This document shows positions 16,420 to 23,868 of a stretch of 31,954 bases of DNA, one piece after another. This DNA comes from Micrococcaceae bacterium UBA4005 (GTDB taxonomy: Bacteria; Actinomycetota; Actinomycetes; Actinomycetales; Micrococcaceae), in NCBI GenBank assembly GCA_002384315.1, contig DGBL01000053.1, positions 1 through 31,954 on the forward strand, written 5' to 3'. The position numbers and the translations under genes were made by a program. Below the pieces are notes generated by a model that did no database searches, was not told the DNA's origin, and saw only the letters and a program-made list of their open reading frames with translations. Positions within the stretch are counted from its first letter, which is position 1. Every line of letters begins with the position of its first letter.

Positions 16420-16435
16420 ACTCGCTGGTACGAGT
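16420..16435. promoter_or_regulatory. Inverted repeat overlapping the acyl-CoA ligase promoter
   Basis: ACTCG (16420-16424) and CGAGT (16431-16435) flank a 6-base spacer. A minus-strand TAACAT (16420-16415), a plausible -10, abuts the left arm. The arrangement suits a TetR-type repressor, but five-base arms are short and chance is not excluded. Confidence 0.3.
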
Positions 16436-16480
16436 CTCATTGATCCTGCAGCCGAGCGCAAGACCAGCGCCGCCGGGCGT

Positions 16481-17878
16481 TCAGAATTCGGCCTCGAGCT
16501 GTGCGCAGACAGCGAGTAGCTGGCTCTCTGCGCTGGGTCTGCCGATTAGTTGGATGCCCATCGACAACCCGTTGTCGGTAGTCAGGGTGGGAATGGTGAT
16601 TGCGGGCAGCCCGCACACATTGACCATGGAGGTATAGGGGGTGTATTGGCACTGCCGTTCATAGTCGGTGTCGGCATCGACCTCCATGAACCAGCCCAGC
16701 GGGCGCGGTGTCGCAGCCAGCGCGGGGGTCAGAACCATGTCGAACTGCGCATACTGCCTGATCGTCTCCTGCTCAAACCGGCGCAGGACGTCGACTGCGG
16801 CGGCGAGCTCGGCGCCGCTGCACTCAAGCGCGCGGCGGCGCATGGAGGCGGCCAGGGTGGTGAGCTGGCCGTCCTGCGCAGGGGAGGTCGTGACGCTGGC
16901 CAGGGCCGAAATCCACACCGTCCGGAAGGACTCGTGGTATTTCGGGTCGTAGCTCAGTTGTGCCTCCACCAGGTCATGGCCTGCGCCCTGCAGGGCGCGG
17001 ATCCCTGCGGCGAGGCCGGCTTGGGCTGCGCTGTCAAGGCCCAACGGCATAGCGGAGGCGAAGGGCGAGTCGGTGCTTACCCCGATCCTGAAGCGCCCCT
17101 CGGCCCTCTGAGCTGCATCCAGGAAGGTGCCGCCCTGCTGTGCACACGCACGAAGCGCCCAATGATGGGTTCCCTGGACCATGGCGTCGAGCAGGAGCGC
17201 GGCGTCGACCGCCGTCCGGGCGAGAGGCCCTGCGACCGCCAGCTGGCCCAGATCAGCCTGTCCAGCTCCGGCAGGCACCCGTCCGCGGTTGGGTTTCAGG
17301 CCTACCAGACCCGTTGCGGCGGCGGGAATGCGGATGGAGCCTCCTCCGTCGGTCCCTGGGGCGAATGGAATCATCCGTGCGGCAACGGCCGCTGCGCTGC
17401 CGCCGGAAGATCCGCCGGGACTGAGCATCGGGTTGAGCGGATTCCGTGCTGGCGGGCCAAGGAGATTTTCGCTGTGGCAGCTGAGCCCAAATTCCGGGAC
17501 CTGCGTCTTTCCAACACTGATCGCTCCGGCAGCCCGCAGGACGGCGGCCAAGGGAGAGTCCCTCGCAGCCCTGGGATGCTCAAGCGCCGCACTGCCCCAG
17601 GTGGTACGGATGCCAACGACTTCGGTCAGGTCCTTATGCGCGATCGGCATCCCGTGCAAGGCAGGCAGCGGACCGCCAGCTAACCGCCGTGCGTCTGCGG
17701 CGTCGGCCTCGGCGAGGGCTGTCTCGGCAGTGACGGTGACGAAAGATCCAAGGTTCGGGTTCAGGTTCTGGATCCGCTGCAGAAAATATTCAGTAACTTC
17801 CCGGGCGCCCAGCTGCCCGGCTGCCAGCGCGTCCCGCAGGGCGAGAGCGCCCAGTTCGTGTAGTCCGCCCATGTCCAT
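16481..17878 (-). CDS. Amidase signature family enzyme
   Basis: A 465-residue amidase with the Ser-cisSer-Lys triad: Lys82 in MPIAHKDL, the cis-Ser in SPGGSSGGSAAAVA (157-158), and the nucleophile Ser181 in TDGGGSIRIPAAATG, followed by LVGLKPNRGRV. It hydrolyses an amide to acid and ammonia; the substrate is unknown. It is not GatA of the Glu-tRNA amidotransferase by context, since gatB and gatC are absent. ATG 17878 is followed by a second ATG at codon 3, which is better spaced from GAGGGG, so the true start could be either. It is divergent from pheA across a 113-base gap. Confidence 0.87.
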   Translation of the reverse strand: MDMGGLHELGALALRDALAAGQLGAREVTEYFLQRIQNLNPNLGSFVTVTAETALAEADAADARRLAGGPLPALHGMPIAHKDLTEVVGIRTTWGSAALEHPRAARDSPLAAVLRAAGAISVGKTQVPEFGLSCHSENLLGPPARNPLNPMLSPGGSSGGSAAAVAARMIPFAPGTDGGGSIRIPAAATGLVGLKPNRGRVPAGAGQADLGQLAVAGPLARTAVDAALLLDAMVQGTHHWALRACAQQGGTFLDAAQRAEGRFRIGVSTDSPFASAMPLGLDSAAQAGLAAGIRALQGAGHDLVEAQLSYDPKYHESFRTVWISALASVTTSPAQDGQLTTLAASMRRRALECSGAELAAAVDVLRRFEQETIRQYAQFDMVLTPALAATPRPLGWFMEVDADTDYERQCQYTPYTSMVNVCGLPAITIPTLTTDNGLSMGIQLIGRPSAESQLLAVCAQLEAEF

Positions 17879-17923
17879 GGCCCCTCGATATGTCTCCGGC
17901 CAGCGATGCCGGTGGGACCACTA

Positions 17924-17929
17924 TAGGCT
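17924..17929 (+). promoter_or_regulatory. Candidate -10 for the upstream ORF/pheA transcript
   Basis: CTATAGGCT (17921-17929) contains TATAGG and the TANNNT-type TAGGCT. Transcription from it would start near 17936 and give a leader of about 100 bases before pheA that includes the 15-codon ORF. No clear -35 is seen. Confidence 0.3.
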
Positions 17930-17991
17930 GGGAGCACAACGGTGCGTGGGCTGAGAGCTGCGCCGGGAGCAAGCGGCGGAAGGATTGCTGA

Positions 17992-18039
17992 ATGAACGCG
18001 ATGGATATCGTATCGGCGGACGTGCTGGGCGTCCTGTGA
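17992..18039 (+). CDS. 15-codon upstream ORF overlapping pheA (possible leader peptide)
   Basis: ATG 17992 is preceded by AAGGA (17980-17984) at a 7-base spacing. The frame encodes MNAMDIVSADVLGVL and stops at TGA 18037-18039, overlapping the pheA GTG (18036-18038) as GTGA. A 5-bp hairpin (GGACG 18018-18022, CGTCC 18030-18034) lies in its 3' part, immediately before the pheA start, so ribosomes translating it would open the hairpin. It contains no Phe, Tyr or Trp codons, so classical attenuation is unlikely; translational coupling fits better. The nearby AAGGAT could instead be read as a -10-like hexamer. No homology-based support is available. Confidence 0.4.
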   Translation: MNAMDIVSADVLGVL

Positions 18040-18995
18040 GCACACCTGCTGCGCCGCCGCTGGAGACAACATTTTCCTCCTATGCGTTCCTCGGTCCGGA
18101 GGGCACGTTTACAGAAGCAGCGCTGCTTCAGGTTCCAGCCGCCGAGCATGCCCGGCGGGTCCCTGTCCCCACCGTCGGGACGGCGCTTGCCCTGGTCCGC
18201 GCTGGAACAGTGGATGCGGCGATGGTGCCCATCGAAAATTCCGTTGAGGGCGGTGTCACCGCGACGCTCGATGCCATCGCGGTAGGGGAACCGCTGCGGA
18301 TTGTCCGGGAGGTCCTAGTGCCGATCACGTTTGTCGCGGCAGGCAGGAAGGGCGCCACGTTGGCGGGTGTTCGGGCTATTTCCACGCATGGACATGCCTG
18401 GGCGCAGTGTCGGCAGTGGGTTGAAGCAACCATCCCGACTGCCGATTACCTGCCGGCTCCGTCCACCGCCGCAGCAGCCCACGGCCTTCTGGCGGACGGA
18501 AGCGCCTATGACGCCGCCATCTGCTCGCCGCTCATCGCCGAACGGCTAGGACTGCAGGTCCTTGAAGCGGACATTGGAGACGTTGGCGATGCAGTCACCC
18601 GGTTCATCCTGGTTACTGGACACCACAAATTACCTGCACCAACCGGCGCGGACAAGACCACAGTCGTGATTCCGCTGCCGGAGGACCACCCCGGCGCGCT
18701 GATGGAGATCCTCGACCAGTTTGCGGCCCGAGGCGTCAACTTGAGCCGGATCGAGTCCCGCCCCACAGGTTTGTTCCTAGGCGACTATTTCTTCAGCATC
18801 GACGCAGACGGGCATGTTTCGGATGCCCGCGTGGCCGACGCGCTCAAGGGCCTGCATCGGATCAGCCCAAACTTGCGGTTCCTAGGCTCGTATCCCCGGG
18901 CGGACAAGCGTGAACACCGGGTGGCCCGACACACCACTGACCAGGCATTCGCAGCGGCGGATGACTGGATGGGTCAGTTGTTGCGCGGAAATTAA
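18036..18995 (+). CDS. pheA: Prephenate dehydratase
   Basis: A 319-residue monofunctional prephenate dehydratase, converting prephenate to phenylpyruvate in phenylalanine synthesis. The N-terminal periplasmic-binding-like catalytic domain shows YAFLGPEGTFTEAAL, VPIENSVEGGV and the catalytic DAVTRFILV. The C-terminal ACT domain begins TVVIPLPEDHPGALMEIL and contains NLSRIESRPTG, the phenylalanine-sensing motif, so feedback inhibition is expected. No chorismate mutase domain is attached. GTG 18036 is preferred over TTG 17985 because the family begins close to YAFLGPEG; it overlaps the stop of the short upstream ORF and lacks an obvious own ribosome binding site. Confidence 0.92.
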   Translation: MSTPAAPPLETTFSSYAFLGPEGTFTEAALLQVPAAEHARRVPVPTVGTALALVRAGTVDAAMVPIENSVEGGVTATLDAIAVGEPLRIVREVLVPITFVAAGRKGATLAGVRAISTHGHAWAQCRQWVEATIPTADYLPAPSTAAAAHGLLADGSAYDAAICSPLIAERLGLQVLEADIGDVGDAVTRFILVTGHHKLPAPTGADKTTVVIPLPEDHPGALMEILDQFAARGVNLSRIESRPTGLFLGDYFFSIDADGHVSDARVADALKGLHRISPNLRFLGSYPRADKREHRVARHTTDQAFAAADDWMGQLLRGN

Positions 18996-19059
18996 CACGC
19001 TTCCCCTAAAAGACAGTAGGCTTAGTAAATAGGTTTTCCAGTCCAGGTGGGGAGGTGCC

Positions 19060-20034
19060 ATGGTTCGTTTGCGCCGCAGCGACCTGGACACCCCGGGAAT
19101 CACCCGGCGCAGATGCGGGCGAGGGTTCAGCTACCGGGCACCCGAGGGTGGGAATCTCACGGACAGCGGGGAACTAGAGCGGATCAAGGCGCTGGCCATC
19201 CCGCCTGCGTGGGCGAAGGTGTGGATCTCTCCGCACGCTCACGGACACATCCAGGCGGTGGGAACCGACGGCGCCGGACGGCGCCAGTATATTTACCATC
19301 CTCGGTGGCGTGCGCGAAAAGACCGGGAGAAGTTCGATCGGGCACTCGCCTTCGCAGCGACGCTACCGGGGGCACGACGCGTCATCACACGGCATCTGCG
19401 CGGCAAGGGAACTAGCCGCGAGCGCGCCCTGGCCGCAGCCTTGCGCATTGTCGATGCCGCAGCGCTGCGGATAGGCTCGGCCCACTACGCCCAAGAGAAT
19501 GGGACCTTCGGGGTGACGACGCTCCAGCACGAACACTTATCCGTTCGTGGCACGGTCGTGGCCTTCGACTTTCCCGGAAAATCCGGCCAGCGCTGGAATA
19601 GCACGCTGGACGACGGCGACCTGGCCGCCGCCTTGCGCCCCATGCTGCGTCGCTCTACCAGCGGAGCGGCGCTGGCCTACAGAAGTTCCAACGGGCTTTG
19701 GCAGGCCCTCGATGCCCCTACGCTCAACGAGTTTCTCCGTCAGGTTACCGGTGGAGATTTCACCGCCAAGGACTTCCGGACTTGGCAGGCGACTGTGCTT
19801 GCGGCGATGGAGCTGGCTCGGGCAAACGCTGAAGCCACAACCCGCACAGCCCGCAAACGCGCACTCTCCCATACCATGCAGGTAGTGGCCGAGCACTTGG
19901 GTAACACCCCTGCGGTGGTGCGGAAATCCTATGTTGATCCGCGGCTTGCGGATCGATTCATGGCCGGAGACGTTATACCTATTGCTGGCTATTCTGCATC
20001 GGAAAAAGCTGTCCAGGAATTCCTGGCGGATTAA
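19060..20034 (+). CDS. DNA topoisomerase IB
   Basis: A 324-residue eukaryote-like type IB topoisomerase that relaxes supercoils through a 3'-phosphotyrosine. The N-terminal domain includes ALAIPPAWAKVWISPHAHGHIQAVG. The catalytic domain has ALRIGSAHYAQENGTFGVTTL (Arg137), FPGKSGQRW (Lys174), KDFRTWQAT (Arg240) and VVRKSYVDPRL (Tyr291). These positions match the pentad of Deinococcus TopIB almost residue for residue, so the enzyme should be active. ATG 19060 follows GGAGG at 19051-19055. It lies 64 bases after pheA and 86 bases before a small acidic protein. Its role beside the main type IA and IIA enzymes is not known. Confidence 0.92.
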   Translation: MVRLRRSDLDTPGITRRRCGRGFSYRAPEGGNLTDSGELERIKALAIPPAWAKVWISPHAHGHIQAVGTDGAGRRQYIYHPRWRARKDREKFDRALAFAATLPGARRVITRHLRGKGTSRERALAAALRIVDAAALRIGSAHYAQENGTFGVTTLQHEHLSVRGTVVAFDFPGKSGQRWNSTLDDGDLAAALRPMLRRSTSGAALAYRSSNGLWQALDAPTLNEFLRQVTGGDFTAKDFRTWQATVLAAMELARANAEATTRTARKRALSHTMQVVAEHLGNTPAVVRKSYVDPRLADRFMAGDVIPIAGYSASEKAVQEFLAD

Positions 20035-20047
20035 TCAGGGGCTTTCG

Positions 20048-20087
20048 CCGGGCGCTGAAGCTACGTAGGCTTTCAGCGGATGCCCGG
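20048..20087 (+). terminator. Extended stem-loop after topoisomerase IB
   Basis: CGCTGAAGC (20053-20061) pairs with GCTTTCAGCG (20069-20078) with one bulged base around a 7-base loop. CCGGG (20048-20052) can extend the stem with CCCGG (20083-20087). No T-run follows, so it may be a 3'-end stabiliser or a structured leader of the next gene, not a strong terminator. Confidence 0.35.
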
Positions 20088-20120
20088 AGCGGGCCTTTAC
20101 CTTCTATGAAAGGTGGAACC

Positions 20121-20462
20121 ATGAATACGAACGACGGACGCATCATCAACCCGGAGGACCGTTCAGCAGACGAGGAGCGCGAGATCAGGCACGGTGATTC
20201 CGGTGACCAGGGCAACGACCTGCGCTTCGCCGAGGAGCAGCAGCTCATCCAGGAGCAGGCCGAACGCCGGGCAGCTGACCCCGCTGAAGCTGTCGCGGCG
20301 GCACGGGCCGAGGGCAGCTACACCAGCCATCCCACCACCAAGGACCAGCGTGGCTACACGGGCGAGCAGGACCCGCTCGAGGAGGGCGAGTACACGGACA
20401 AGGACAAACAACTCATCGACGCCCCGGAAGGCGAAGGCGAATACACTGACCGGGACCGCTAG
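20121..20462 (+). CDS. Small acidic, repeat-containing hypothetical protein
   Basis: A 113-residue, highly charged, probably disordered protein with no hydrophobic core. The N-terminal half is Glu/Arg/Gln-rich and possibly helical (about residues 35-65). The C-terminal half repeats a Gly-x-Tyr-Thr unit: GSYT, RGYTG, GEYTDKD and, at the very end, GEYTDRD. ATG 20121 is chosen because AAAGGTGG lies at proper spacing; ATG 20106 is the in-frame alternative. I recognise no known family. Abundant hydrophilic proteins of this sort can be stress or desiccation related, but that is a guess. Its TAG stop shares the palindrome CTAG (20459-20462) with the stop of the convergent kinase gene. Confidence 0.65.
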   Translation: MNTNDGRIINPEDRSADEEREIRHGDSGDQGNDLRFAEEQQLIQEQAERRAADPAEAVAAARAEGSYTSHPTTKDQRGYTGEQDPLEEGEYTDKDKQLIDAPEGEGEYTDRDR

Positions 20463-21601
20463 GGCCCACCGTCCGCTGGCTCGCGGGAGCTTGGCGGAGG
20501 GCGCTTATTTGAGAAATTTCCGGGTAACGCGGTCGGTCCGGGTGCAGTGGCTTCCGGCACCCGGACCCGAAGGGCGGCGGCGTCGACCCTGACCGTGAGC
20601 GAGGTGAAGGACCCGGACGGGTCGCCGTCCAGTTGGGTCGGAATGCGCTGCGCCACCGAGATCCTCGCTTCCCGCACGCGGTAGAACCTGATGACGGGAA
20701 TGGGCCGACTGTTTCTCAGCAGTACTTTCGCGGCGACCCAGAGCCAGCCCAGAAGGCTGCGCGGACTTATGACGACGATATCCAGATATCCGTCGTCGAG
20801 CGTCGATCCGGGGATGAAATCAATTCCCGCCGGCAACCGGCCGCAGTTTGCGAACAGGATGCTGCGCACTTTCCTGGCCTGCGGGGCACCTGCGTCGAGG
20901 CTGATCGACATGCGCTGACGGCGCCCGGGCAGGGTCCGCATCCCCGCTTCGCCGTAGGCCAGCCATCCGAAGGTCCTTTTCAGGCCGTCCCGGGTTGCGG
21001 CGACCACTTCGGCGTCAAGGCCTATGCCGCCCATCACCAGGAACACGCGGGAATCCGGCAACGCGCCAACACCGTCGTCGAACTCCACCCGACCTACGTC
21101 AATAATCCGTTCCGCTCCGTGCATTGCCGTCTGTACGCATGCCGCTAAGTCCTGGTAAGGCAACCGAAGATTGCGTGCGAGCAAGTTCCCGGTCCCAAGC
21201 GGAATCACCCCCAGGGCGGCGGTGCTGTGTGCAAGTGCTTCAGCAACCGCGCGCACGGTTCCGTCCCCGCCTGCAGCGATGACGACGTCGGCCCCGGACG
21301 CGAGGGCGCGCAGCCCCTGCCCCGTCCCCGGGTCGGCCCGGGTGGTTTCCAGCACCAGGGGTGGCTGGCACCCGGCGTTTGCGCAGGCTCGTTCCACGAG
21401 CTTCCGGCTGGTCCCGGCTCCGGATTTTGCCGGATTCACCACTAGGACTACTTGTTGGGTGCCGGGTATCCGCGGGACCGGTTCATGCTCGGTCACCACG
21501 GGCGACTGCTGATGCCCGAGCGTGCGCACCTGCCACCAGGAGGTTGCCGAGGCTGCAGCAGCGGAGGCTGCTGCGGCGAGGACGAGCAACGGTTTGCGCA
21601 T
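20459..21601 (-). CDS. Diacylglycerol kinase catalytic-domain (YegS/DgkB-like) lipid kinase
   Basis: A 380-residue protein. A hydrophobic Ala-rich N-terminus (residues 4-20) is probably a membrane anchor. The DAGK catalytic domain follows, with VVLVVNPAKSGAG (52-64), the nucleotide-binding VIAAGGDGTVRAVA (GGDGT at 111-115) and GVIPLGTGNLLARN. The C-terminal half matches the YegS/DgkB beta-sandwich region (PGSTLDDGYLDIVVISP). It should phosphorylate diacylglycerol or a related lipid for phospholipid recycling. ATG 21601 is used; longer upstream frames are antisense to serS. A minus-strand TATTCT nine bases before the ATG suggests a nearly leaderless mRNA. It is divergent from serS over 70 bases. 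Confidence 0.87.
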   Translation of the reverse strand: MRKPLLVLAAAASAAAASATSWWQVRTLGHQQSPVVTEHEPVPRIPGTQQVVLVVNPAKSGAGTSRKLVERACANAGCQPPLVLETTRADPGTGQGLRALASGADVVIAAGGDGTVRAVAEALAHSTAALGVIPLGTGNLLARNLRLPYQDLAACVQTAMHGAERIIDVGRVEFDDGVGALPDSRVFLVMGGIGLDAEVVAATRDGLKRTFGWLAYGEAGMRTLPGRRQRMSISLDAGAPQARKVRSILFANCGRLPAGIDFIPGSTLDDGYLDIVVISPRSLLGWLWVAAKVLLRNSRPIPVIRFYRVREARISVAQRIPTQLDGDPSGSFTSLTVRVDAAALRVRVPEATAPGPTALPGNFSNKRPPPSSREPADGGP

Positions 21602-21610
21602 GATGATCCC

Positions 21611-21616
21611 AGAATA
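21611..21616 (-). promoter_or_regulatory. -10 hexamer for the DAGK-domain gene
   Basis: The minus strand reads TATTCT nine bases before ATG 21601, giving at most a few bases of leader. The identical hexamer drives serS in the opposite direction 43 bases away. Confidence 0.4.
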
Positions 21617-21658
21617 GCGCCGCCCCGGCCGGTTGCCGGGTCCGCAGCGTGAGGTGGG

Positions 21659-21664
21659 TATTCT
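21659..21664 (+). promoter_or_regulatory. -10 hexamer of a leaderless promoter for serS
   Basis: TATTCT ends seven bases before GTG 21672, and no ribosome binding site lies between them. Confidence 0.5.
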
Positions 21665-21671
21665 TGACGGT

Positions 21672-22952
21672 GTGATTGATGTCAACGAACTTCGCGCAGA
21701 GCCCGAGAAATTCCGCCGGTCCCAGGCTGCACGGCGGGCGGACGCGCCGCTGGTCGATGCGATTGTTGCTGCCGATGTTAGGCGACGTGAGGCGGTGACC
21801 CGCCATGAAACGCTGCGCGCGCAGCAAAACGCATATGGCAAGCAGGTCGCCAAAGCCTCCGGGGCAGAGAAACAGGAGCTCCTAGCCGAGGTGAAGGAGC
21901 TTGCCACGGCAGTCAAGACCGCGGCCGCGCAGGCCGAGGACATCAAGGCCGAGCAGGAGTCATTGCTGCGCCGGCTCCCTAACCTGATTGAGGACGGCGT
22001 CCCCGCAGGCGGGGAAGAGGATTTCGTGGTCCTCAGGACAGTGGGTACTCCGCGTGATTTTGGGCCTGCAGGCTTTGAACCCCGTGACCATCTGGAAATC
22101 GGGGAACTGATCGGTGCCATTGATATGGAGCGCGGAGCGAAGGTCTCGGGGTCCCGTTTCTATTTCCTCAAGGGTGTAGGGGCCCGGCTGGAACTCGCGT
22201 TGCTGAACATGGCGATGGACCAGGCGGTGCAGGCTGGGTTCACCCCCATGATCACCCCGACGCTCGTGCGTCCGGAGACGATGCAGGGCACCGGCTTCGA
22301 TGTTGCGCACGACGCCGAAATCTACCGGCTTGCCGAGGACGATCTGTATCTCGTGGGAACCTCCGAGGTGGCCCTTGCCGGTTACCACATGGACGAGATC
22401 CTGGATCTTGGTGCCGGCCCGCTACGGTATGCGGGCTGGTCATCCTGCTACCGGCGGGAGGCTGGATCCCACGGCAAGGACACCCGGGGAATCATCCGCG
22501 TCCACCAGTTCAACAAGGTGGAAATGTTCAGCTATACCACCATCGAGGACGCCGACGCCGAGCACCAGCGTCTGCTGGCCTGGGAGGAGGAGATGCTGGC
22601 CAAGGTAGAGCTGCCCTACCGAGTGATCGATACCGCGGCCGGTGACCTTGGAATGTCTGCCGCCCGCAAATTCGACTGCGAAGCGTGGGTTCCGACCCAG
22701 GGCGCGTATCGGGAACTGACCTCTACCTCCAACTGCACCACATTCCAGGCCCGGCGCCTGAACATCCGCCAGCGCCAGAGCGGGGAGGGGCAGAAAGGAA
22801 CCCGGGCGGTGGCGACTCTGAACGGTACTCTCGCCACGACACGGTGGATCGTGGCGATCCTTGAGCACCACCAGAACGCGGACGGCTCGGTAAACGTGCC
22901 AGCGGCCCTACGCCCCTACCTGGGCGGCATTGAGGTGCTTCCGGTAATTTAA
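21672..22952 (+). CDS. serS: Seryl-tRNA synthetase
   Basis: A 426-residue class II synthetase that charges tRNA-Ser. The N-terminus [17 protein letters not shown] leads into the long antiparallel coiled-coil arm (about residues 30-100) that contacts tRNA-Ser. The catalytic core follows with motif 1 ([20 protein letters not shown]), motif 2 ([28 protein letters not shown]) and motif 3 ([18 protein letters not shown]). GTG 21672 (reading VIDVNEL) is the family start, as in MIDVN; upstream codons in frame are unsupported. No Shine-Dalgarno is present and a -10 lies seven bases upstream. It is divergent from the lipid kinase gene. A GC-rich hairpin follows its stop. Confidence 0.96.
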   Translation: MIDVNELRAEPEKFRRSQAARRADAPLVDAIVAADVRRREAVTRHETLRAQQNAYGKQVAKASGAEKQELLAEVKELATAVKTAAAQAEDIKAEQESLLRRLPNLIEDGVPAGGEEDFVVLRTVGTPRDFGPAGFEPRDHLEIGELIGAIDMERGAKVSGSRFYFLKGVGARLELALLNMAMDQAVQAGFTPMITPTLVRPETMQGTGFDVAHDAEIYRLAEDDLYLVGTSEVALAGYHMDEILDLGAGPLRYAGWSSCYRREAGSHGKDTRGIIRVHQFNKVEMFSYTTIEDADAEHQRLLAWEEEMLAKVELPYRVIDTAAGDLGMSAARKFDCEAWVPTQGAYRELTSTSNCTTFQARRLNIRQRQSGEGQKGTRAVATLNGTLATTRWIVAILEHHQNADGSVNVPAALRPYLGGIEVLPVI

Positions 22953-22984
22953 ACCGGCGGCGGGGACAACCAGCTGCCCCGGTT
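22952..22984 (+). terminator. GC-rich stem-loop after serS
   Basis: AACCGG (22952-22957) pairs with CCGGTT (22979-22984), and the adjacent G-run (22962-22965) can extend the stem with CC at 22977-22978 across a bulge. There is no T-tract, so termination strength is uncertain. Confidence 0.35.
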
Positions 22985-23030
22985 CGTTGGTCGGGTGACT
23001 TTCTGGTTCACTGAGGAGATGAGGACGACT

Positions 23031-23855
23031 GTGGTGGCCGGCACCGACGATCAGCTCGGCATGCCGAGGCGATACTTCATCGCCTTGGATGTCGACGGCA
23101 CCCTGGTCGACCACGAGGGCGCAATGACGGACGAGGTCCGCTCAGCTGCCCAGGCAGTCATTTCAGCCGGGCATGACGTTGTGGTAGCCACGGGACGCTC
23201 CTCCGGGGCCACGTTGCCGGTGCTGGAACAGATCGGCCTGCGCAGGGGCTACGCGGTGTGCTCGAACGGCGGTGTCACGCTGCGGGTTGACCCGGATCTG
23301 CCCAATGGATTCGTGGTCGTGGACCGCGTCACTTTCGACCCCAAGCCCGCACTGAATGCGCTGCGCGAACGCCTGCCGCTGGCCAAGTATGCACTGGAGG
23401 ACGACCAGGGCCGCTTCCTGGCAACCGAAAGTTTCCAGGACGCCAGCTTCGGGGCCATTGCCCAGAGTGCCTCCTTTGAGGAACTGCTCGGCGCCAACGC
23501 CGTCCGCGTGGTTGTTTTCAGCACCGACAGCACCGCGGAAGAATTCGGAACGGCAGTGGAGGCGATCGGCTTGCACGGGGTCACCTACTCGGTCGGCTGG
23601 ACGGCGTGGCTGGACATCGCCGCGGCAGGGGTGACCAAGGCCAGTGCCCTGGAGCTCCTGCGCCGCAAGCTTGGCGGCGACCCTGCGCTGACAGTGGCCG
23701 TGGGAGACGGTCGGAACGATATTGAGATGTTGTCCTGGGCGGCGCGCGGGGTGGCGATGGGCCAGGCCCCTCCCGAGGTCCGTGCGGCGGCGTCCGAAGT
23801 GACAGGCTCTGTGGACGACGACGGCGCAGCGAAGGTGCTGCGCTCGCTTATCTAG
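23031..23855 (+). CDS. HAD-superfamily hydrolase, Cof type
   Basis: A HAD phosphatase of about 274 residues. Motif I is IALDVDGTLVDHEG (D20, D22), motif II VVATGRSSG, and motif IV VAVGDGRNDIEML, which binds magnesium; AGVTKASALELL is the conserved Lys motif III. A large cap domain lies between motifs II and III. The substrate is unknown. GTG 23031 is favoured because GAGG (23021-23024) is six bases upstream; ATG 23019 has its purine run too close, and GTG 22995, GTG 23034 and ATG 23061 are alternatives. It follows serS by 78 bases and is a paralogue of the gene at 9669-10478. Confidence 0.83.
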   Translation: MVAGTDDQLGMPRRYFIALDVDGTLVDHEGAMTDEVRSAAQAVISAGHDVVVATGRSSGATLPVLEQIGLRRGYAVCSNGGVTLRVDPDLPNGFVVVDRVTFDPKPALNALRERLPLAKYALEDDQGRFLATESFQDASFGAIAQSASFEELLGANAVRVVVFSTDSTAEEFGTAVEAIGLHGVTYSVGWTAWLDIAAAGVTKASALELLRRKLGGDPALTVAVGDGRNDIEMLSWAARGVAMGQAPPEVRAAASEVTGSVDDDGAAKVLRSLI

Positions 23856-23868
23856 CCTTTTCCAGCCG

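Noticed and set aside
16550..17683. A 377-codon plus-strand open frame opposite the amidase gene
   Set aside because: It is antisense to a complete amidase with all catalytic motifs, its translation shows no family motifs, and long shadow frames are expected in high-GC DNA.
16481..17878. GatA subunit of the tRNA amidotransferase
   Set aside because: No gatB or gatC neighbour; the amidase signature alone is common to many enzymes.
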